The notes under the pieces were generated by a model, which saw only the letters and a list, made by a program, of their open reading frames with translations, was not told where the DNA came from and made no database searches. Of a DNA stretch of 64,000 nucleotides, positions 30,862 to 39,844 are shown one piece after another. The stretch's first letter is position 1. Every line of letters starts with the position of its first letter. Location: the NCBI RefSeq assembly GCF_001866665.1, contig NZ_MLYO01000017.1, forward strand, positions 1 through 64,000, read 5' to 3'. The position numbers and the translations under genes are program-made. The stretch is from Streptomyces monashensis. GTDB lineage: Bacteria > Actinomycetota > Actinomycetes > Streptomycetales > Streptomycetaceae.

Positions 30862-31713
30862 TCAGCGGTACTTGTGGAATCCCTCGCCGCTCTTTCGCCC
30901 GAGCAGGCCGGCGGCGACCATCTTCTTCAGCAGCGGAGCGGGCCGGTACTTGTCGTCGTTGAAGCTCTCGTAGAGCACCTCGACGGACTTGAGGATGGTG
31001 TCGAGGCCGATGAGGTCGGCCGTCTCGAGGGGACCCATCTTGTGGTCGAAGCAGGTCTTGAAGATGCGGTCGACGTCCGCCGCGGGGGCCACACCGTCCT
31101 GGACCAGGAAGACGGCCTCGTTGATGGTGAGCATCAGGACGCGGTTGGAGACGAAGCCCGGCACGTCCTGGACGACGACGCAGTCCTTGCCGAGCTCGGC
31201 GAGGAAGCGGCGGGCGGTGTCGATGGTCGCGTCCGTGGTGTGGTAGCCGCGGATCACCTCCACCATCGGCTTCATCGGCACCGGGTTCATGAAGTGCATG
31301 CCGACGACCCGCTCGGGGCGCGAGGTGACCGAGCCGACGCGTGTGATGGAGATCGCCGAGGTGTTCACGGCGAAGATCACCTCGGGGCGTACGATGCGGT
31401 CGATCCGCTCGTACACCTCCTTCTTGATGTTCCAGTCCTCGGTGACGTTCTCGACGACGAAGTCGGCTTTCGCCAGCAGCTCGTAGTCGGTGGTGAACTC
31501 GATCCTGTCGAAGACGTCGGCGGGGTCGACGGCCGCTTCCCTGTTGAACAGGGCGAAGGCGCGCAGGCTGGTACGCAGCTCGGCGCGGGCGCGGTCGAGC
31601 ACCTCGTCGTTGACGTCGACGAGGACCACCCGATGCCCGGTCTGGGCGAGGTTCTGTGCGACGCCGACGCCCATGACACCGGCGCCGACGACTCCCGCGG
31701 TCGTGAATTCCAT
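30862..31713 (-). CDS. FkbK-like 3-hydroxyacyl-ACP dehydrogenase
   Basis: 283 residues from ATG at 31713 (GGAG 11 bp upstream). NAD-binding GAGVMGVGVAQ at residues about 10-20, the NTSAIS and HFMNPVP family motifs, and MGPLETADLIGLD in the C-terminal domain. It oxidises glyceryl-ACP in methoxymalonyl-ACP formation. It is distinct from the hydroxyacyl-CoA dehydrogenase at 10092-10970, which sits with CCR; the two share the fold but not the context. Confidence 0.93.
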   Translation of the reverse strand: MEFTTAGVVGAGVMGVGVAQNLAQTGHRVVLVDVNDEVLDRARAELRTSLRAFALFNREAAVDPADVFDRIEFTTDYELLAKADFVVENVTEDWNIKKEVYERIDRIVRPEVIFAVNTSAISITRVGSVTSRPERVVGMHFMNPVPMKPMVEVIRGYHTTDATIDTARRFLAELGKDCVVVQDVPGFVSNRVLMLTINEAVFLVQDGVAPAADVDRIFKTCFDHKMGPLETADLIGLDTILKSVEVLYESFNDDKYRPAPLLKKMVAAGLLGRKSGEGFHKYR

Positions 31714-31729
31714 GTCTCGTTCGACTCCG

Positions 31730-34204
31730 TCAGTGTGCGCCGCGCACGGCGTAGATGATGTGGATGTCGGTGCCGACGTAGAGCTCGTCCTGCTCGGCGC
31801 CGACCGCGAAGCCATAGCCTTCGAGGAGCTGGACGAGGCGGGCGACCTGGCCGTCCGCGTCGTGGACCTCGAGCACCATCTGCTGGATCTTCGGCCAGTC
31901 CTCGTCGGCGATGCCGTCGAGTACCTGGCCCTCGCTCTTCTGCACGTCGATCTTGATCAGGTCGATGCGTTCGACGCCCTGTTCCCGGATGACCGCGCTG
32001 AGCGGGCGCAGCGTGGCGGTGAACTCGACCGCCTCGAACCGCACGTCCATCAGCTCGTCGGAGGCGACCAGCTCCTCGATCCGGGCATCGGGTCCGGCCT
32101 TCTGCTGGTTGGCGATGATGGTGCGCAGATTGTGCTTCTCCTCCTCCTCGTCGGGGTGGAAGGAGGACATGCCCGTGCTGCGCGGGTAGAAGGTGAAGTC
32201 GGCCGTCGTCTCGGCGTCGGACACGCCGATCTGGAACAGCGTCGCGTTCACGCCGTGTTCCGCGACGTTCTGGCTCAGCAGTTCGAACATCGGCGGAGCG
32301 GGCTCGAAGGTGAAGACCCGTACGTCCTTGGCCTCGTAGTGCGCGAAGAGCGTGAACAGGCCGATGTTGCCGCCGACGTCGAAGACGGTGGCGCCGTCGG
32401 GCAGGGAGATCCCGTTCCTGGCGTAGGCCCGGTGCTCGAAGATGTCCTCGTAGAAGTGCAGGGTCTCCGCCTCGTTCTGGTGGTGCACCGTCAGCCCGTT
32501 GGGCAGCTTGATGCTGGCCAGGGAGTTGCCGGTGAACGAGGTGCCCTCCTCGTCGCGGGCGGTCAGTTCACCGCCGACGCGCAGGATGTCGATCGCCTGC
32601 GCCATCCGCGTGAGCGTCGACCACTCGTACACCTGGCGCAGCAGCAGTTCGGGGCCGAAGGTCCGCTTGACGCGCAGGATGAGGCGGGTGGCGAGCAGCG
32701 AGTTGCCGCCGAGCTCGAAGAAGCTGACGTCGCTCGGGAACTGCTCGTTCTTGAGGAGCTTCGCCCACACTCCGCGCAGCTCACGCTCGGTGTCCGTGGA
32801 CACGTGCTCCTCGTCGCGGCGCGCTGTCGTGGCGCCGTCGGCGACGAGTTCGATCTCGTTCGCGGCGAGTTCGCCGGCGGGGAAGGCCGTCCAGTCGATG
32901 TCGGCCCCGGCGAGCCAGAGCCGTCCGAGGGCCTTGAGAGCGACCGCGGAGTCCGACTGACGGTCGAGCGGGTGGCGCATGGACGCCACGACGGTGCCGA
33001 CGTCGCTGCCGCGCGCCACGGTGGCGAGGCTGGCGAGCGTCTGGCCCGGGCCGGTCTCCAGCAGCAGCGGGGTGGCGGCGAGTGTCGTCAGGCCATCGGC
33101 GAAGCGCACCGTGCTGACCAGGTGGCGGGCCCAGTAGGCGGGGTCGGTGGCCTCGGCGGCGGTGATGAGGCGGCCGGTGACGTTCGAGACGTACGGAACG
33201 CGGGGCGCGTTCAGCGTGAAGGTCCGCGCGAGTTCGGTGACCTCCTCGACGACGGGTTCCATCATCGAGGAGTGGAACGCGTGCGTGGTCTGCACGCGGC
33301 GGGCCACGACGTCCTGTGCGGCGAGGGAACGCCCGAATTCCTCGACGGCGGCGACAGGACCCGCGACCACGCAGAACTCCGGCCCGTTGACGGCCGACAG
33401 GGACAGGCCCTCGGGCAGCAGGGCGCGCACCTGGCTCTCGGGGAGCATCACGGCGAGCATGGCGCCCTCGGGCAGCGCGTCGATCAGTGCGGCGCGGCGG
33501 GCGACGAGGGTGAGGGCGTCCTTCAGGGACAGCACGCCGGCCAGGGTGGCGGCGACGTACTCGCCGAGGCTGTAGCCGATCATCACGGAGGGGCGAGCGC
33601 CCCAGGACTCCCACAGCCGGGCCAGGGAGTACTCGACGGCGAAGAGCGCCGGCTGGGCCAGGCGCGTCGCGTTCAGGCGCTGCTCGTGCTCGCTCAGCGG
33701 CGTGCTGTCCCGGCCGAGCATGCGACGCAGGTCGAGGACCGGGGCCGCGGTCTGCTCGCCGTCCTCGCCCGAGAAGACGATCTCGCGGACGTCCAGGCCG
33801 AGTTCGGGCCGCAGCAGCCGGGCGCACTCGTCGAGGGCGGCACGGAAGACCGGGAAGTCGCGGTACAGGTCGCGGCCCATGTCGACGTAGTGGTCGCCGA
33901 GGCCGGGGAACATGAAGGCGACCGGTGCGGAGTCCTGGCGGGGCTGCTGCGCGCCGATCTCGGTGGCGGCGCCCGCTCCCGCGAGCACGGCGGCGCGGTG
34001 GCCGCCCTCGCCGAGGGTACGGACGCGCACGGGCACGTCCTCGCGCCCGTCGATCCCGGTGAACTGCGCCTTGAGTCCCGCCAGTCCGGATTCGAGCGCG
34101 TCGCCGCTCGCTCCGCTGACGAGGGCGAGGTGCCACGGGACCGCGCCGAGCGGCTCGGCGTCGGCGTCGGGGCGTGCCTGTGCTGTGGTCGTGTTGGGAC
34201 TCAT
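31730..34204 (-). CDS. AT-ACP-FkbM methyltransferase fusion
   Basis: 824 residues, ATG at 34204 with AAGGAG upstream. A remnant of a KS-AT linker (about 20-90) leads into an acyltransferase (about 95-400; Ser212 in GYSLGEY, specificity motif HAFH, malonyl-like). A carrier domain follows (Ser502 in FELGGNSL, PCP-like), then an FkbM-family SAM methyltransferase (about 560-800; VFDVGGNIGLF, FTFEPAP). There is no KS. It heads the methoxymalonyl-ACP operon in place of the stand-alone O-methyltransferase (FkbG/AsmO-like) normally found. It probably O-methylates hydroxymalonyl on the discrete or fused carrier; the AT might load or transfer the finished extender. The SARP-like box and palindrome at 34292-34344 mark the operon promoter. 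Confidence 0.92.
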   Translation of the reverse strand: MSPNTTTAQARPDADAEPLGAVPWHLALVSGASGDALESGLAGLKAQFTGIDGREDVPVRVRTLGEGGHRAAVLAGAGAATEIGAQQPRQDSAPVAFMFPGLGDHYVDMGRDLYRDFPVFRAALDECARLLRPELGLDVREIVFSGEDGEQTAAPVLDLRRMLGRDSTPLSEHEQRLNATRLAQPALFAVEYSLARLWESWGARPSVMIGYSLGEYVAATLAGVLSLKDALTLVARRAALIDALPEGAMLAVMLPESQVRALLPEGLSLSAVNGPEFCVVAGPVAAVEEFGRSLAAQDVVARRVQTTHAFHSSMMEPVVEEVTELARTFTLNAPRVPYVSNVTGRLITAAEATDPAYWARHLVSTVRFADGLTTLAATPLLLETGPGQTLASLATVARGSDVGTVVASMRHPLDRQSDSAVALKALGRLWLAGADIDWTAFPAGELAANEIELVADGATTARRDEEHVSTDTERELRGVWAKLLKNEQFPSDVSFFELGGNSLLATRLILRVKRTFGPELLLRQVYEWSTLTRMAQAIDILRVGGELTARDEEGTSFTGNSLASIKLPNGLTVHHQNEAETLHFYEDIFEHRAYARNGISLPDGATVFDVGGNIGLFTLFAHYEAKDVRVFTFEPAPPMFELLSQNVAEHGVNATLFQIGVSDAETTADFTFYPRSTGMSSFHPDEEEEKHNLRTIIANQQKAGPDARIEELVASDELMDVRFEAVEFTATLRPLSAVIREQGVERIDLIKIDVQKSEGQVLDGIADEDWPKIQQMVLEVHDADGQVARLVQLLEGYGFAVGAEQDELYVGTDIHIIYAVRGAH

Positions 34205-34291
34205 GCCTCTCCTTGAGGGTGTCAGCCGGCCAGATAGGGCGAAAAGGGTCGAGTACCCGCTGCTGCCCCGCGTCCCTGCAAGGGCTTCGTC

Positions 34292-34344
34292 ACCAGGCAA
34301 GCCTGGTCGCGGCTCCTCGAGCGGGGCCGGAGCAGCGGTCGACG
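34292..34344 (-). promoter_or_regulatory. SARP-type repeat and palindrome before the methoxymalonyl operon
   Basis: On the minus strand CGTCGAC and GCTCGAG lie exactly 22 bp apart (34338-34344 and 34316-34322), facing the fusion gene start at 34204. Downstream is a palindrome with 7-bp arms (34292-34298 / 34301-34307), which could be an operator or a terminator of the aromatase transcript. Confidence 0.5.
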
Positions 34345-34386
34345 CCGTATCGGCCGGCCGGGGAAATCGGGTCGGGTCCGATCAGG

Positions 34387-35367
34387 TCACAGGACGCGGA
34401 TCGCGGACTCCGCGTGCCGCTTGGCGAGGTTCAGGGTGGCCGTCGAGTTCCGGCCCAGCGCCTCGCGCACATAGCGGCGGGCCACGGCGATGTCCGCCCC
34501 CGCGCCGAGCACGTTCTCGACGGCCTCCTCGCGCAGCACGACGCTGTGCTGCGACACGACGGTGACGCCGGTCTCGTCGGGCACGACCGACCATTCGCCG
34601 GTGTGCGCCTCCATGAGGGCGGGTGTCGTGGTCTGCTTGTAGACGATGCGGCCGGCGTGCGGGAAGCAGATCCGCACCGACTCGGTGGTGTGCGCGCTGC
34701 CGTCGGCGGTCAGCGTGTCCATCGACATGACCTGGACGCCCGGGGTGTCCTCGGTCACGTCGAGGCGGGAGACGTGCGGGATCAGCTCGGGCCAGTCGCC
34801 CACCCGGTACAGGAAGTCGTAGACCAGCTCGGCCGGTCCCTTGACGCGCACGGAGTCCTCGAAGGACAGCACTATCTCGTCCAGGCGTGTCCAGCGCTCG
34901 GCGAGGCGCTTGAGATTGCCCAGTTCCGCACGGGAGTTGGTGTCGCAGGCCCGCTCCACCCAGGCCACGTCCTCGGGGCGGTCACCGGCGACGGTGAAGT
35001 CGTGCAGCAGGGTCAGCAGGCTGGCGCCGCCGGGGCGTTCCTCGACGATCCAGGTGCCGAACATCGTCTCGACAGGCGCCTGGGGGCGGGTCTGCTGGAA
35101 CTCGATGCGCCGCTCCTGCGGGTTCTGCACCCGCTGCGAGATCCACGAGCGCACGTCGCCGTTGGCGAGCGCCCACATCCGCAACCGCTCGTTCGTCCCG
35201 TCGAACTCCAGCCGCTCCACGTGCACGTTCGGCGGGAAGAACAGCGGCCACTGCACCGCGTCCGAGATCAGCCCGTAGACCACTCCGGCCTGGGCGTCCA
35301 CCTCGACGGAGTGCCTCGTACGGTGCACACGCTCACCCGAGACCACAAACACCTCGTCACCTCTCAT
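34387..35367 (-). CDS. Didomain aromatase/cyclase of a type II PKS
   Basis: 326 residues from ATG at 35367; an in-frame GTG at 35391 is possible, and neither has a strong ribosome site. Two tandem START/Bet v1-like (polyketide cyclase) halves are visible: AGVVYGLISDAVQWPLFFP at about residue 28 and AELVYDFLYRVGDWPELIP at about residue 185. Didomain enzymes of the ActVII type aromatise the first ring of C9-reduced poly-beta-ketones. The ketoreductase 27 bp upstream matches that specificity. Confidence 0.9.
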   Translation of the reverse strand: MRGDEVFVVSGERVHRTRHSVEVDAQAGVVYGLISDAVQWPLFFPPNVHVERLEFDGTNERLRMWALANGDVRSWISQRVQNPQERRIEFQQTRPQAPVETMFGTWIVEERPGGASLLTLLHDFTVAGDRPEDVAWVERACDTNSRAELGNLKRLAERWTRLDEIVLSFEDSVRVKGPAELVYDFLYRVGDWPELIPHVSRLDVTEDTPGVQVMSMDTLTADGSAHTTESVRICFPHAGRIVYKQTTTPALMEAHTGEWSVVPDETGVTVVSQHSVVLREEAVENVLGAGADIAVARRYVREALGRNSTATLNLAKRHAESAIRVL

Positions 35368-35394
35368 TGGGTTCACTCGGTTCGTCCACACGGT

Positions 35395-36177
35395 TCAGAA
35401 GTTGCCCAGGCCACCGCAGACGTTGAGCGCCTGCGCGGTGATCGAGGCGGCGGGTTCGGAGGCCAGGTAGCCGACCAGGGCGGCGACTTCCTCGGGCGTG
35501 GAGTAGCGGCCGAGCGGGATCTTCGCCTCGAACTGCGTCTGCACGTCGTCCTCGGTGGTGTTCCAGGCGGCCGCGTACCCCTGCCGCACCCGCTGGGCCA
35601 TCGGCGTCTCGACGTAGCCGGGGCAGACGGCGTTGACGGTGATGCCGCGGGGCGCCAGCTCCCTGCCCAGCGCCTTGGTGAAGCCGACCACTCCGTGCTT
35701 GGACGCGCTGTAGGGGGCGCCGAGCAGCACGCCCTGCTTGCCCGCGGTGGAGGCGATGTTGATGATCCGGCCCGCCGCGGCCTGCTCCAGGCCGCCGTTC
35801 TTGAGCACCTCACGCGTCACCAGGAACACGCTGTTGAGGTTGGTGTCGATGACGTCGTACCAGAGTTCGTCGGTGAGGTCGGCGGTGACGCCGCCTCCGC
35901 TGCGCCCGGCATTGTTCACCAGGACGTCGACGGGACCGTACGTGTCCACGGTGGCGCGTACGAGACCGGCCACGGACTCGCGCGAGCGCACGTCCGCCGC
36001 CCGGCCCCCGGCCTCCATGCCCTCGGCGCGCAGGTCCTGGACGGTCCGCTCGACGCCGGCCTCGGTGCGGGCGCACAGGAAGACCCGGTGTCCCGCGCGG
36101 CCCAGGGTGCGGGCCACTTCCAGGCCGATGCCACTGGTGGCTCCGGTCACCAGGGCGACAGGCTGCTTGTCGGGCAT
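35395..36177 (-). CDS. Type II PKS C9-type ketoreductase (ActIII-like)
   Basis: 260 residues, ATG at 36177 two bases after the monooxygenase stop. SDR with TGATSGIG, NNAGRSGGG, Ser in INIASTAGKQG and Tyr-x-x-x-Lys in YSASKHG, all close to the ActIII pattern, including the P94-G95-G96-like GRSGGG loop region. It reduces the nascent polyketide at C9, which fixes first-ring folding for the didomain aromatase downstream. Confidence 0.93.
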   Translation of the reverse strand: MPDKQPVALVTGATSGIGLEVARTLGRAGHRVFLCARTEAGVERTVQDLRAEGMEAGGRAADVRSRESVAGLVRATVDTYGPVDVLVNNAGRSGGGVTADLTDELWYDVIDTNLNSVFLVTREVLKNGGLEQAAAGRIINIASTAGKQGVLLGAPYSASKHGVVGFTKALGRELAPRGITVNAVCPGYVETPMAQRVRQGYAAAWNTTEDDVQTQFEAKIPLGRYSTPEEVAALVGYLASEPAASITAQALNVCGGLGNF

Positions 36178-36179
36178 GA

Positions 36180-37904
36180 TCAGTGCTCCTCGAGGTCGTG
36201 GGTGGTCCGCAGGCCGAAGCCGGGCTCGCTCCGTGCCTCGTCGGCGAGTTCGCAGGCGGGGCCCACCGGGGCGATCGCCCTGTTCAGGGCGGTGCGTCCG
36301 AGGACGGTGTCGCGGGCGGCGACGTAGCCGTCGGGGCGGACGAGGATCCAGTGGCCGGGCCGGAGCCCGAGCCCGGTGCGCAGCGTCGCGTCCGGGTCCG
36401 CGAGCGGGGCGGGCCCGTCGGGGCCGCTGCCGCCGACGGTCCGGACCGACAGCCACTCGCTGTACTGGGCGGCCGCGGTGAAGGCCACCCCGACGGGGAC
36501 GTCGCCCGGGCCCGTGCCGCCCGCCGCGAGCAGCAACGACCAGCGCGGGTCGCGCAGTTCGGCGGCCAACGCCCGGCAGCCCGGGTCGGCGGGGTCGTGG
36601 ACGGCGCCGGCCGTGACGCGCTGACCGGCGCCGGGCGCCGGGGTCGGTTCGGCGCCGGACACCACGGTGGGCCATATCCTGCTCACGTACACGTATCGGT
36701 CCACCGTGGTCAGCGACGACTCCGCGTAGTCGATGCGCAGGCCGGACATGCCGCCGAGCACCTTGCGCTGGATGGCGCGGCGCAGCGGTGTCGCGGTGCG
36801 GACGACGGCGAAGACGGCCGGCAGCACCAGGCCGGCCAGCAGGTTCTTCAGCTGGACGAGGAAGGTGGCGGTGCGCGTGGAGGCGAGCAGCGCGGCGCCG
36901 ACCGGGACACGTTCCTCGCTGTAGGTGTCGAGCAACTCGCGGGCCGCGTGGCCCTGTTCGACCATGGCCAGCTTCCAGGCCAGGTTGTACGCCTCCTGGA
37001 TGCCGGTGTTCATGCCCTGCCCGGAGGCGGGACTGTGCACGTGCGCGGCGTCACCGGCGACGAAGACGCGGCCGTCGTGCATGCGCTCGACCATGCGCTG
37101 CTGGAACGTGAACACCGACGTCCACGCGCTCGCGCCGACCCGCACCGGGTGGCCGAGGCCCTTGGTGAGCTTCTCGCTCAGCCGCTCCTCGACGTCGCGC
37201 GGATCCGCGCCGCCGCGCGGGGGCGCCGTGTCGAGGAGGCGCCACCGGCCCTCGCGGGCGTAGGGCACCATCATCAGTGCCTGGCCGCCGGTGTGAGTCC
37301 AGTAGATGGTGTCGGGGGGCAGGTCGGTGGCCACGGGCACGTCGGCGAGCATCCATGTCTCGCTGCTCTCGCCGCGCAGTTCGAGGCCCAGCACCTTGCG
37401 GACGGTGCTGTGTCCGCCGTCGCAGCCGACCAGCCAGGAGGCCTCGACGTCCTCCTCGTCGCCGTCGGCGGTGGTCAGCGTGGCGCGCACGCCGTGCTCG
37501 TCCTGGGTGAAGGCGGTGAGGCGCACCCCCCACTCCACGTCGACGCCGAGCCGCGCGAGGGCCGCGCGCAGCACGGCCTCCGTCTCGGTCTGCCCGACGA
37601 TGAGGGTGTAGGGGTAGGTGGTGGGCATCGACGCGTAGTCGGCCTGGAGGCGGACGGGCCGGCCCCCTTCGGCGCACATGGTGAACGCACGGTTCCTGCG
37701 CCCCCGGGCGAGCAGCTCTTCGACGACGCCCATCTGGTCGAACGTCTCCAGGGTGCGCGGGTGCACGGCCACGGCGCGGCTGGTCGGCGCGGGCCCGGAC
37801 GCGGCGTCGACCAGCCGCACCCGTAGCCCGCGGCGGGCCAGTTCGTGGGCGGCGGTCAGTCCGACGGGCCCGGCGCCCGCGATGAGGACCTGGGGCCGGT
37901 TCAC
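36180..37904 (-). CDS. FAD-dependent aromatic hydroxylase
   Basis: 574 residues from GTG at 37904. Class A flavoprotein monooxygenase: GAGPVGLTAA at the N-terminus, CDGGHSTVRK, and GDAAHVHSPASGQGMN at about residues 275-290. A C-terminal thioredoxin-like domain gives the typical 550-600 residue length. Such enzymes hydroxylate the aromatic ring or perform Baeyer-Villiger cleavage in type II PKS pathways. It is translationally coupled upstream to a possible 41-residue ORF and downstream to the ketoreductase. Confidence 0.92.
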   Translation of the reverse strand: MNRPQVLIAGAGPVGLTAAHELARRGLRVRLVDAASGPAPTSRAVAVHPRTLETFDQMGVVEELLARGRRNRAFTMCAEGGRPVRLQADYASMPTTYPYTLIVGQTETEAVLRAALARLGVDVEWGVRLTAFTQDEHGVRATLTTADGDEEDVEASWLVGCDGGHSTVRKVLGLELRGESSETWMLADVPVATDLPPDTIYWTHTGGQALMMVPYAREGRWRLLDTAPPRGGADPRDVEERLSEKLTKGLGHPVRVGASAWTSVFTFQQRMVERMHDGRVFVAGDAAHVHSPASGQGMNTGIQEAYNLAWKLAMVEQGHAARELLDTYSEERVPVGAALLASTRTATFLVQLKNLLAGLVLPAVFAVVRTATPLRRAIQRKVLGGMSGLRIDYAESSLTTVDRYVYVSRIWPTVVSGAEPTPAPGAGQRVTAGAVHDPADPGCRALAAELRDPRWSLLLAAGGTGPGDVPVGVAFTAAAQYSEWLSVRTVGGSGPDGPAPLADPDATLRTGLGLRPGHWILVRPDGYVAARDTVLGRTALNRAIAPVGPACELADEARSEPGFGLRTTHDLEEH

Positions 37905-38026
37905 GCGTTCACCTCCACGGCGTATCGTCCGGATCGGGCGCTCGCGTGAGCGGTGCGGCGGTCGTTGGCGGAGGGGACGGCGTCGATGTCGCCGTGCGAG
38001 GTCAGCGTGCTGACGATGGTCACCAT
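37901..38026 (-). CDS. Possible 41-residue ORF coupled to the FAD monooxygenase
   Basis: ATG at 38026 with a weak GGA-type site. The frame ends in a GTGA overlap with the monooxygenase. No family is recognised, with no membrane segment or carrier motif. It may be a small leader that couples translation across the gap after the AMP ligase, or noncoding. Confidence 0.3.
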   Translation of the reverse strand: MVTIVSTLTSHGDIDAVPSANDRRTAHASARSGRYAVEVNA

Positions 38027-38079
38027 GGTCCGTTCCAGGGGGTCGGCCGATCGCCGGACGGGATCGGCGGCGGTGGCGG

Positions 38080-39687
38080 TCAGGCAGCGGCCTGCACCTT
38101 CAACTGCGCGCGCAGCAGTCGCCGTTGGGGCTTGCCTGTGGGGGTGCGCGGGACCGTCTCGACCGCCTCGGCGAGACGGATCCGCTCGAAGTGCGCGAGG
38201 CGCTCGTTGGCCCGCGTGGTGATCGAGTCGAGGACGTCCAGGACTCCGGTGCCCGGGTGTCGCCCGGAGAGGGCGTGCGGTCCGGCGTAGGCTTCGGCGT
38301 CGTCGGCGAGGACGATGCCCGCCCATACGAGCGCGCCGTGCTCGGCGTCGGGCCAGTCGGCCACGACGCAGTCGGCGACCCGCGGGTCCTCGGCGAGGAC
38401 CCGCTCGATCCGGCTGGGCGAGACGATCTCGTTGTCGTACTTGAAGACGTCCGCGAGCCGGTCCACCAGGCGCAGGGCACCGTCCTCGTCGAGGCGGCCG
38501 ACGTCTCCGGTGGCGAACCAACCGTCCGCGTCGATGCGCGGTGTGTGTTCGTCGCCGAGGTAGCCGGCCATCAGCTGCGGCCCCCTGACCTGGACTTCAC
38601 CGGTGGCCCCCGGCTCGGCGGGGCGGCCCGTGGCCAGGTCCACCAGCCGGCACTCGGTGCCGGGAACGACGGGGCCGACCGTGCCCGTCCGGTACCTGTC
38701 GGGCTGCTGGCAGTGCGTGAGCGGGGAGAGCTCGGCCATGCCGTACCCCTGGATGACGGGCACGCCGAGCCGTGCGCACAGCGTGCGCGCCGCGTCCGGT
38801 CGCAGCGCCGAGCCGCCGGAGAGCACGGCGGTCAGCTGCGGCCCGGGGGACACCGCGCTCGCCAGGCGTTCGTCCGCGGCGAGGGCGTGCAGCCGTGCGG
38901 GCAGCCCGTAGTAGTGGGTGGCGCGGGCCGCGGCGGCCTCGGCCAGTGAGGCGATGGGGTCGGGGTCTGTGCACAGCACCTGGCAGGCCCCGGCGTACAT
39001 CGCCGAGTTGAGATGCATGACGTGGAACAGCGGCAGATGGTTGAGGGCGACCGAGGTGCCCGTCAGGCGGTGGGCCAGGGCGACCTGCTGGGCGTTCGCG
39101 ACCAGGTTGCGGTGGGTGAGCAGGACCCCCTTGGGCCGGCCCGTGGTGCCGGTCGTGAACTGTACGCAGGCGATCGCACCCGGATCGGCGGGCCCCGCCA
39201 CGGGCTGTGACGGCGTCCACTGCAGGGCTGCTTCCAGTGGCACGGCGTCGGCGGGCACGACGCCGTCGGGGGCGTCGGTGACCAGGATCGTGTGCAGCCG
39301 CGGCAGGGAGGGGCGCAGCTTGACGAGGAGCTCGGCCGTGGCCGAGGGCACGAGTGCGATCTCGGTGTCGGACCGGGCGAAGACGTGGTGCAGGCCGTCT
39401 TCCCCGATCAGCGGGTTGACCAGCACGACCGTGGCGCCGCTGCGCACGGTGCCGTAGTAGGCGGCGGCGAAGGCCGGGTCGAGGACGTTGGCGACGCCCA
39501 CGCGGACGCCGGACCTGCCCCTGGTCGTCTCGCGCAGGTACGCGGCGATCCGGTCGGCCTGTGTGTCCAGCTCCGCGAAGCCGACCGCCCGCCCCCCGGT
39601 GCGCACCGCGACGCCGTCGGGGTCCCGGCGGGCCGCGCGGCGCAGCAGTCCGTCCAGCGGGAGGTCAAGGTCGGTGAGGGTGCTCAA
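38080..39687 (-). CDS. AMP-dependent acyl ligase
   Basis: 535 residues from TTG at 39687, chosen because GGAGGAG lies 8 bp upstream and other in-frame starts have none. ANL superfamily: TTGTTGRPKG (P-loop-like A3), QGYGMAE, DGWFATGD, and the C-terminal lysine in TPTGKPQRR. It activates a carboxylic acid as acyl-AMP, then passes it to CoA or a carrier. With the type II PKS it could load a non-acetate starter or attach an acid side chain. The substrate pocket is not readable. The gene is divergent from the NTF2-like gene and shares its control region. Confidence 0.88.
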   Translation of the reverse strand: MSTLTDLDLPLDGLLRRAARRDPDGVAVRTGGRAVGFAELDTQADRIAAYLRETTRGRSGVRVGVANVLDPAFAAAYYGTVRSGATVVLVNPLIGEDGLHHVFARSDTEIALVPSATAELLVKLRPSLPRLHTILVTDAPDGVVPADAVPLEAALQWTPSQPVAGPADPGAIACVQFTTGTTGRPKGVLLTHRNLVANAQQVALAHRLTGTSVALNHLPLFHVMHLNSAMYAGACQVLCTDPDPIASLAEAAAARATHYYGLPARLHALAADERLASAVSPGPQLTAVLSGGSALRPDAARTLCARLGVPVIQGYGMAELSPLTHCQQPDRYRTGTVGPVVPGTECRLVDLATGRPAEPGATGEVQVRGPQLMAGYLGDEHTPRIDADGWFATGDVGRLDEDGALRLVDRLADVFKYDNEIVSPSRIERVLAEDPRVADCVVADWPDAEHGALVWAGIVLADDAEAYAGPHALSGRHPGTGVLDVLDSITTRANERLAHFERIRLAEAVETVPRTPTGKPQRRLLRAQLKVQAAA

Positions 39688-39757
39688 CTCTCGTTCTCCT
39701 CCGGCTCTCGGCAGGCGGCCGGGTGCGCCGCCTGAGGACCTCACCGTCCGTCGGACC

Positions 39758-39818
39758 GCTCGAGGAATCTTTGAAGAGTGCTCGATCTGCGCCGCACACA
39801 GTGTCGGCATCCGATCGA
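39758..39818 (+). promoter_or_regulatory. SARP-type direct repeats in the AMP ligase / NTF2-like divergent region
   Basis: GCTCGAG (39758-39764) and GCTCGAT (39780-39786) are 22 bp apart; a third TCGA (39815-39818) follows another 33 bp on. The orientation faces the gene at 39845. The spacing matches 5329-5357 exactly. Confidence 0.55.
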
Positions 39819-39844
39819 ACGGCTTCAGGAAGGAAGAGGCACCC

